From JBQCDV01 sp051960855 (GTDB lineage Bacteria > Actinomycetota > Actinomycetes > JAJZTN01), in contig JBQCDV010000060.1 in the NCBI GenBank assembly GCA_051960855.1, positions 1 through 9,890 on the forward strand: DNA of 9,890 bases, in the 5' to 3' direction. This document shows positions 5,940-9,890 of the stretch, piece after piece. The position numbers and the translations under genes were made by a program. The number at the start of each line of letters is the position of its first letter. Positions within the stretch are counted from its first letter, which is position 1. The notes under the pieces are model-generated. The model saw only the letters and a list, made by a program, of their open reading frames with translations, had not been told where the DNA came from and searched no databases.

Positions 5940-5942
5940 ATC

Positions 5943-6311
5943 GTGATCCAGCAGGAGTCGCGGCTGCGCGTCGCTGACAACACGGGTGCCAAGGAGCTCT
6001 TGTGCATCCGTGTGCTCGGCGGGTCGGGCCGCCGCTACGCCGGCATCGGCGACGTCATCGTGGCCGCCGTCAAGGACGCCATCCCTGGCGGCACCGTCAA
6101 GAAGGGTGACGTCGTCAAGGCGGTTGTCGTCCGCACCGTGAAGGAGCGGCGTCGGCCCGACGGCTCCTACATCCGCTTCGACGAGAACGCCGCCGTCATC
6201 ATCAAGGACGGGGGAGACCCGCGCGGTACGCGCATCTTCGGCCCCGTCGGCCGTGAGCTGCGCGACAAGCGCTTCATGCGGATCATCTCGCTCGCGCCGG
6301 AGGTGCTCTAA
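5943..6311 (+). CDS. rplN: 50S ribosomal protein L14
   Basis: L14 lies at the subunit interface, forms bridges to 16S rRNA and is the docking site of the silencing factor RsfS. The GTG at 5943 gives 122 residues beginning MIQQESRLRVADNTGAKELL, which is the family start and length. GGAG at 5934-5937 is five bases upstream. An in-frame TTG at 5901 would add 14 residues with no family counterpart. The body shows GGSGRRYAGIGDVIVAAVKD and RRPDGSYIRFDENAAVI. The C-terminus RIFGPVGRELRDKRFMRIIS is complete. It is the first gene of the spc block and is preceded by a 138-base structured gap. Confidence 0.97.
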   Translation: MIQQESRLRVADNTGAKELLCIRVLGGSGRRYAGIGDVIVAAVKDAIPGGTVKKGDVVKAVVVRTVKERRRPDGSYIRFDENAAVIIKDGGDPRGTRIFGPVGRELRDKRFMRIISLAPEVL

Positions 6312-6314
6312 GCC

Positions 6315-6638
6315 ATGAAGATCAAGAAGGGTGACCTCGTCCAGGTCATCACGGGCAAGGACCGGGGCTCGCAGGGCAAGGTCATCGAGGCCTACCCCGA
6401 CACCGAGCGCGTCCTCGTCGAGGGCGTCAACCGCGTCACGCGGCACACCAAGGCCGGCCAGACCGCGCGCGGTGCCCGCACCGGCGGGGTCGTCGTGCAG
6501 GAGGCCCCGATCCACGTCAGCAATGTGATGCTGGTGACCGAGGTCGACGGCAAGAAGGTGCCGACGCGCGTCGGCTACCGCATCGACGAGTCCGGCGCCA
6601 AGGTGCGCGTCGCCAAGCGATCCGGCAAGGACATCTGA
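6315..6638 (+). CDS. rplX: 50S ribosomal protein L24
   Basis: L24 is an assembly initiator that binds the 5' part of 23S rRNA near the tunnel exit. The 107-residue protein starts MKIKKGDLVQVITGKDRGSQ, a KOW motif, and continues GKVIEAYPDTERVLVEGVNR. The segment QEAPIHVSNVMLV is also typical. GGAGG at 6299-6303, inside the end of rplN, is 11 bases upstream, and only three bases separate the genes. Its stop shares one base with the rplE start. Confidence 0.97.
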   Translation: MKIKKGDLVQVITGKDRGSQGKVIEAYPDTERVLVEGVNRVTRHTKAGQTARGARTGGVVVQEAPIHVSNVMLVTEVDGKKVPTRVGYRIDESGAKVRVAKRSGKDI

Positions 6639-7213
6639 TGACCACCACTGCTGACACCAGCACCCACACGGCGCCGCGGCTCAAGCAGCGCTACCGCGAC
6701 GAGATCGTCCCCGCGCTGCGTGAGCAGTTCGGCTACAGCAATGTCATGCAGGTCCCGAGCCTGACCAAGATCGTGGTCAACATGGGCGTCGGCGAGGCCG
6801 CGCGTGACTCCAAGCTGATGGACGGCGCCGTTCGCGACCTCACGACCATCACGGGTCAGAAGCCGGCCGTCACCAAGGCCCGCAAGTCCATCGCGCAGTT
6901 CAAGCTGCGCGAGGGCATGCCGATCGGCGCCCACGTCACGCTGCGCGGCGACCGCATGTGGGAGTTCCTCGACCGCCTGCTGTCCCTGGCCCTGCCCCGC
7001 ATCCGCGACTTCCGCGGCCTGTCGCCGCGTCAGTTCGACGGCAGCGGCAACTACACGTTCGGCCTCAACGAGCAGTCGATGTTCCACGAGATCGACCAGG
7101 ACCGCATCGACCGGGTCCGTGGCATGGACATCACCGTCGTGACGACCGCGACCACCGATGACGAGGGGCGCGCGCTGCTGCGCCAGCTCGGCTTCCCCTT
7201 CAAGGAGTCCTGA
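6638..7213 (+). CDS. rplE: 50S ribosomal protein L5
   Basis: L5 binds 5S rRNA in the central protuberance and contacts P-site tRNA. The 191-residue product has a Thr-rich leader of about 12 residues, then LKQRYRDEIVPALREQFGYS, VPSLTKIVVNMGVGEA, and TGQKPAVTKARKSIAQFKLR. The C-terminal region has RIRDFRGLSPRQFDGSGNYT and ends GFPFKES. AAGGA at 6627-6631 precedes the TGATG overlap with rplX by six bases. In E. coli the spc repressor S8 binds mRNA near the start of this gene; I did not identify a matching site here. Confidence 0.97.
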   Translation: MTTTADTSTHTAPRLKQRYRDEIVPALREQFGYSNVMQVPSLTKIVVNMGVGEAARDSKLMDGAVRDLTTITGQKPAVTKARKSIAQFKLREGMPIGAHVTLRGDRMWEFLDRLLSLALPRIRDFRGLSPRQFDGSGNYTFGLNEQSMFHEIDQDRIDRVRGMDITVVTTATTDDEGRALLRQLGFPFKES

Positions 7214-7215
7214 CC

Positions 7216-7401
7216 GTGGCGAAGACCGCTCTGATCAACAAGGCCAAGCGCAAGCCGAAGTTCGCGGTGCGCGCCTACACCCGCTGCCAGCGCTGCGGGC
7301 GTCCGCACTCGGTCTACCGGAAGTTCGGCCTGTGCCGCGTGTGTCTGCGCGAGATGGCGCACCGTGGCGAGCTTCCCGGCGTGACCAAGAGCAGCTGGTA
7401 A
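7216..7401 (+). CDS. rpsN: 30S ribosomal protein S14, zinc-binding type
   Basis: S14 is a late-assembling protein of the 30S head. This is the short zinc-binding form of 61 residues. Cys24-Cys27 and Cys40-Cys43 form two CxxC pairs in RCQRCGRPHSVYRKFGLCRV. The end RGELPGVTKSSW is the normal C-terminus. It begins with GTG two bases after the rplE stop, with AAGGAG (7202-7207) eight bases upstream. Many actinobacteria also carry a longer zinc-free S14 elsewhere, used under zinc starvation; none is in this window. Confidence 0.97.
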   Translation: MAKTALINKAKRKPKFAVRAYTRCQRCGRPHSVYRKFGLCRVCLREMAHRGELPGVTKSSW

Positions 7402-7418
7402 CCCTCCTACGCCTCAGG

Positions 7419-7437
7419 TCCGAGGGACTTCCTCGGA
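7419..7437 (+). promoter_or_regulatory. Hairpin in the rpsN-rpsH spacer
   Basis: TCCGAGG (7419-7425) pairs exactly with CCTCGGA (7431-7437) around GACTT; skipping two As, a further GG/CC pair can be added. It lies 28 bases before rpsH, in the only spacer above 40 bases inside the visible spc block. S8, the rpsH product, is the spc repressor in E. coli, so an autoregulatory site here is attractive but unproven. It could equally be a processing or attenuation hairpin. Confidence 0.4.
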
Positions 7438-7452
7438 AACCGTCGCGAGAAA

Positions 7453-7465
7453 GGCCGATGCGGCC
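7453..7465 (+). promoter_or_regulatory. Hairpin abutting the rpsH start codon
   Basis: GGCCG (7453-7457) and CGGCC (7461-7465) flank an ATG triloop, and the rpsH ATG starts at the very next base. The left arm includes the last bases of the only plausible Shine-Dalgarno (GAAAGG, 7449-7454), so folding would limit ribosome access. The loop ATG (7458) opens a three-codon frame whose TGA (7467-7469) overlaps the rpsH start. Short stem; moderate evidence only. Confidence 0.35.
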
Positions 7466-7873
7466 ATGACGATGACCGACCCGATTGCAGACATGCTCAC
7501 TCGTCTGCGCAACGCCAACTCGGCGTACCACGACTCCGTGGCTATGCCGTACTCCAAGCTCAAGTCCCACGTGGCTGAGATCCTGCAGCAGGAGGGCTAC
7601 ATCTCCGGCTGGAAGGTCGAGGACGCTCCTGAGGGAGCGGTGGGCAAGGTGCTCGTGCTGGACCTGAAGTTCGGTCCCAACCGCGAGCGCTCGATCGCGG
7701 GAATCCGCCGGATCAGCAAGCCCGGACTGCGCGTCTACGCCAAGTCCACCGGCCTGCCCAAGGTCCTCGGCGGTCTCGGCATCGCGATCATCTCGACGTC
7801 GTCGGGCCTGCTGACTGACAAGCAGGCCGCCAAGAAGGGCGTGGGCGGGGAAGTCCTCGCCTACGTCTGGTAA
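7466..7873 (+). CDS. rpsH: 30S ribosomal protein S8
   Basis: S8 binds the central domain of 16S rRNA (helix 21 region) and is the known translational repressor of the spc operon in E. coli. The 135-residue protein starts MTMTDPIADMLTRLRNANSA, has the MPYSKLKSHVAEILQQEGYI segment and ends with the family signature STSSGLLTDKQAAKKG then GGEVLAYVW. The ATG at 7466 is chosen because MTMTDPIADML is the usual actinobacterial start; an ATG two codons later (7472) is also possible. The 64-base upstream spacer is structured, with two hairpins, which fits a gene controlled at initiation. Confidence 0.97.
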   Translation: MTMTDPIADMLTRLRNANSAYHDSVAMPYSKLKSHVAEILQQEGYISGWKVEDAPEGAVGKVLVLDLKFGPNRERSIAGIRRISKPGLRVYAKSTGLPKVLGGLGIAIISTSSGLLTDKQAAKKGVGGEVLAYVW

Positions 7874-7877
7874 CGGG

Positions 7878-7884
7878 AAGGAGG
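7878..7884 (+). promoter_or_regulatory. Consensus Shine-Dalgarno of rplF
   Basis: AAGGAGG sits eight bases before the rplF ATG in the short rpsH-rplF spacer. It is one of the best matches to the anti-Shine-Dalgarno in the window and suggests that rplF is initiated independently rather than by coupling. Confidence 0.85.
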
Positions 7885-7892
7885 CAACAGTC

Positions 7893-8432
7893 ATGTCGCG
7901 AATCGGACGTCTGCCCATTCCCGTCCCCGCGGGCGTTGACGTGGCCATCGATGGCCAGCAGGTCGTCGTCAAGGGCCCCAAGGGCGAGCTGCGCCACGTC
8001 GTCGCCGAGCCCATCGCGGTCGAGCGCAGCGAGGAGGGTGTCCTCACGGTCACCCGCCCCGACGACGAGCGCCTGTCGCGCTCGCTGCACGGTCTGACCC
8101 GCACGCTGCTGGCCAACATGGTCACCGGCGTCACCCAGGGCTACGAGAAGAAGCTCGAGATCAGCGGTGTCGGCTACCGCGTGGCCGCCAAGGGCACCGA
8201 CCTCGAGTTCTCCCTCGGCTTCAGCCACCCCGTCGTCGTGACCCCTCCCGAGGGCATCACGTTCGCCGTCGAGTCGCCCACGCGGTTCTCCGTGGCCGGC
8301 ATCGACAAGCAGAAGGTGGGCGAGGTCGCCGCGAACATCCGCAAGCTGCGTCGCCCGGACCCCTACAAGGGCAAGGGCGTGCGTTACGCCGGCGAGACGA
8401 TCCGCCGCAAGGTCGGAAAGGCTGGTAAGTAG
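7893..8432 (+). CDS. rplF: 50S ribosomal protein L6
   Basis: L6 lies near the sarcin-ricin loop and the L7/L12 stalk base, where translation factors bind. The 179-residue product has the two-repeat fold: MSRIGRLPIPVPAGVDVAID opens the first half, and GYEKKLEISGVGYRVAAKGT starts the second. The C-terminal signature RRPDPYKGKGVRYAGE is intact, followed by a basic tail. It has a strong ribosome-binding site and is two bases from rplR. In other bacteria, changes in the C-terminal part of L6 give aminoglycoside resistance; nothing unusual is visible here. Confidence 0.98.
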   Translation: MSRIGRLPIPVPAGVDVAIDGQQVVVKGPKGELRHVVAEPIAVERSEEGVLTVTRPDDERLSRSLHGLTRTLLANMVTGVTQGYEKKLEISGVGYRVAAKGTDLEFSLGFSHPVVVTPPEGITFAVESPTRFSVAGIDKQKVGEVAANIRKLRRPDPYKGKGVRYAGETIRRKVGKAGK

Positions 8433-8434
8433 TC

Positions 8435-8824
8435 ATGGCGAGCACCCTCGGTGTCAAGATCGGCAAGGGTGGCGCGCGCAAGAACGCCGCCCGCGCTCGT
8501 CGTCACCTGCGCGTCCGCAAGAAGGTCGCCGGCACCACGCTGCGTCCCCGTCTGGTCGTCAACCGCTCCAGCCGGCACGTCTTCGTCCAGGTCGTCGACG
8601 ACACGCAGAGCCGGACGCTGGCCTCGGCCTCCACGATGGAAGCTGACCTGCGCACCTTCGACGGTGACAAGACCGCCAAGGCTCGCCGGGTCGGCGAGCT
8701 CGTCGCCGAGCGGGCGAAGGCGGCCGGTGTCGACGCGGTCGTGTTCGACCGCGGCGGCAACCGCTACCACGGCCGTGTCGCCGCCGTCGCAGACGGCGCG
8801 CGCGAGGCCGGGCTGGCTCTGTAA
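8435..8824 (+). CDS. rplR: 50S ribosomal protein L18
   Basis: L18 binds 5S rRNA together with L5 in the central protuberance. The 129-residue product has a basic N-terminal region (GARKNAARARRHLRVRKKVA), the core RPRLVVNRSSRHVFVQVVDD, and the conserved end RGGNRYHGRVAAVADGAREA. The ATG two bases after the rplF stop is used; AAAGG within the end of rplF is a modest upstream site. The N-terminal 10 residues are variable between actinobacteria. A 35-base spacer, with only a ribosome-binding site recognised in it, precedes rpsE. Confidence 0.97.
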   Translation: MASTLGVKIGKGGARKNAARARRHLRVRKKVAGTTLRPRLVVNRSSRHVFVQVVDDTQSRTLASASTMEADLRTFDGDKTAKARRVGELVAERAKAAGVDAVVFDRGGNRYHGRVAAVADGAREAGLAL

Positions 8825-8859
8825 GTGACGCACGTAGCAATCGGAAAGAGGAATCTCTG

Positions 8860-9492
8860 ATGCCAGGACCCCAGCGCCGCGGCAGCGGCGCCGGCACCGC
8901 GGGCGGCTCGGGCAGCGAGTCCGGCCGTCGCGACCGCCGGGACCGGGACAACCGTCGCGGGGACGCCGGAGCGGACAAGACCGCTTTCGTGGAGCGCGTC
9001 GTCACGATCAACCGCGTCGCCAAGGTCGTCAAGGGCGGCCGTCGCTTCAGCTTCACGGCGCTCGTCGTCGTGGGTGACGGCGACGGCACCGTCGGTGTCG
9101 GCTACGGCAAGGCCAAGGAGGTGCCCGCGGCGATCGCCAAGGGTGTCGAGGAGGCCAAGAAGCACTTCTTCAAGGTGCCGCGCATCCAGGGCACGATCCC
9201 TCACCCCGTCCAGGGTGAGGACGCCGCTGGTGTCGTGATGCTGCGTCCGGCTTCGGCCGGTACCGGCGTCATCGCCGGCGGCCCGGTGCGCGCGGTGCTC
9301 GAGTGCGCCGGCGTGCACGACGTCCTCAGCAAGTCGCTCGGGTCGGACAACGCGCTCAACATCGTGCACGCCACGGTCGCCGCGCTGAAGATGCTCGAGC
9401 GCCCCGAGGCTGTCGCGGCCCGTCGCGGCCTGCCCCTCGAGGACGTCGCCCCGGCGGCGCTCCTGCGGGCCCGTGCGGGGGTGACTGCGTGA
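8860..9492 (+). CDS. rpsE: 30S ribosomal protein S5
   Basis: S5 contributes to decoding accuracy and the mRNA entry channel. The protein is 210 residues, longer than the E. coli form because of a low-complexity Gly/Ser/Arg/Asp extension (about 1-38). The double-stranded-RNA-binding-like S5 domain follows, with RVAKVVKGGRRFSFTALVVV (52-71) containing the spectinomycin-contact loop, then GVGYGKAKEVPAAIAKG (79-95). The second domain has the GTGVIAGGPVRAVLE motif. AAAGAGGA (8845-8852) is seven bases before the ATG. Such extensions are usual in actinobacterial S5. Its TGATG end shares one base with rpmD. Confidence 0.97.
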   Translation: MPGPQRRGSGAGTAGGSGSESGRRDRRDRDNRRGDAGADKTAFVERVVTINRVAKVVKGGRRFSFTALVVVGDGDGTVGVGYGKAKEVPAAIAKGVEEAKKHFFKVPRIQGTIPHPVQGEDAAGVVMLRPASAGTGVIAGGPVRAVLECAGVHDVLSKSLGSDNALNIVHATVAALKMLERPEAVAARRGLPLEDVAPAALLRARAGVTA

Positions 9493-9674
9493 TGCCGCGC
9501 CTGAAGATCCGCCAGACGAAGTCCGCCATCGGCGGGAAGCAGAACCAGCGCGAGACCCTGCGCTCGCTGGGTCTCAAGCGCATCGGCGACGTGGCCGTCA
9601 AGGAGGACCGTCCCGAGATCCGCGGGATGGTTCGGACCGTGACGCACCTCGTCACCGTCGAGGAGGTCGACTGA
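9492..9674 (+). CDS. rpmD: 50S ribosomal protein L30
   Basis: L30 is a small peripheral protein of the large subunit, absent from some bacterial lineages. The ATG at 9492 gives 60 residues, MPRLKIRQTKSAIGGKQNQR, then ETLRSLGLKRIGDVAVKEDR and PEIRGMVRTVTHLVTVEEVD, the full family length. It shares one base with the rpsE stop and has no clear Shine-Dalgarno of its own, so it is probably translated by reinitiation. The longer frame opening at 9303 lies inside rpsE and is rejected. The end of this gene carries the rplO ribosome-binding site. Confidence 0.96.
   Translation: MPRLKIRQTKSAIGGKQNQRETLRSLGLKRIGDVAVKEDRPEIRGMVRTVTHLVTVEEVD
9661..9666 (+). promoter_or_regulatory. Shine-Dalgarno of rplO inside rpmD
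   Basis: AGGAGG lies within the last codons of rpmD, nine bases before the rplO ATG at 9676. It supports that start. Confidence 0.85.
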
Positions 9675-9675
9675 C

Positions 9676-9890
9676 ATGACGCTCAAGGTTCATCACCTGC
9701 GTCCCGCTCCGGGAGCCAAGACCGCCAAGACCCGCGTGGGTCGCGGCGAGGGCTCCAAGGGCAAGACGGCTGGTCGCGGCACCAAGGGCACCAAGGCCCG
9801 CTACCAGGTGCCGGCCCGCTTCGAGGGTGGCCAGATGCCGCTGCACATGCGGCTTCCTAAGCTCCGGGGCTTCAAGAACCCGGCGCGGGT
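9676..9890 (+). CDS. rplO: 50S ribosomal protein L15, 3' end cut by window
   Basis: L15 binds 23S rRNA and acts late in large-subunit assembly. Only the first 71 codons are present. They read MTLKVHHLRPAPGAKTAKTR then VGRGEGSKGKTAGRGTKGTK, the typical basic glycine-rich arm, and the conserved FEGGQMPLHMRLPKLRGFKN. The gene starts one base after the rpmD stop and uses the AGGAGG inside that gene. The frame is open to the window edge. The usual spc order would place secY, adk and map beyond it. Confidence 0.96.
   Translation, partial: MTLKVHHLRPAPGAKTAKTRVGRGEGSKGKTAGRGTKGTKARYQVPARFEGGQMPLHMRLPKLRGFKNPAR

Noticed and set aside
5901..5942. TTG start giving L14 a 14-residue N-terminal extension
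   Set aside because: The L14 family starts at MIQQES; the extension falls in the structured gap and has no family counterpart, and GGAG lies just before the GTG at 5943.
8860..8973. Low-complexity N-terminus of S5 as a possible wrong start
   Set aside because: AAAGAGGA lies at ideal spacing before the ATG at 8860, and Gly/Arg-rich S5 extensions are normal in actinobacteria.

Overview
The window is a forward-strand ribosomal-protein cluster. It holds the complete S10 block (rpsJ-rplC-rplD-rplW-rplB-rpsS-rplV-rpsC-rplP-rpmC-rpsQ) followed by most of the spc block (rplN-rplX-rplE-rpsN-rpsH-rplF-rplR-rpsE-rpmD-rplO). There are 21 protein genes, and only the last (rplO) is cut by the window edge. 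No RNA gene, mobile element, CRISPR array or non-ribosomal gene is visible.

The organism is a high-GC Gram-positive bacterium (Actinomycetota). Signs are the strongly G/C-ending codons, GTG starts (rplD, rpsC, rplN, rpsN), a zinc-binding 61-residue S14, an S3 with a long Ala/acidic tail, an S5 with a Gly/Arg-rich N-terminal extension, and protein sequences typical of the Micrococcales/Propionibacteriales side of the phylum. I cannot fix the genus. The gene order is the standard one, so the proteins themselves are mostly unsurprising.

Layout: bases 1-182 are the untranslated leader of rpsJ and contain one perfect 8-bp hairpin plus a chain of three overlapping, mutually exclusive small hairpins. 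Bases 183-5804 are the tightly packed S10 block, where most junctions overlap (GTGA, ATGA, TGATG, TAGTG) or are spaced by less than 40 bases. Bases 5805-5942 form the largest internal gap: a GC-rich 11-bp hairpin just after the rpsQ stop, a smaller 6-bp hairpin, then a two-helix structure whose outer arm pairs with the Shine-Dalgarno of rplN. Bases 5943-9890 are the spc block. Its one sizeable internal gap (7402-7465, before rpsH) carries two hairpins and a three-codon ORF overlapping the rpsH start.

The products assemble into both ribosomal subunits. L2, L3, L4 and L22 line the peptidyl-transferase centre or exit tunnel. S3, S10, S14 and S19 build the 30S head, S5 and S8 the decoding-side body, and L5 and L18 the 5S rRNA protuberance. 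Tight coupling is expected to keep synthesis balanced. The candidate novelty here is regulatory RNA in the three gaps rather than new protein systems. The structures were found by eye, and in GC-rich DNA some will be chance, so conservation and folding tests are needed.
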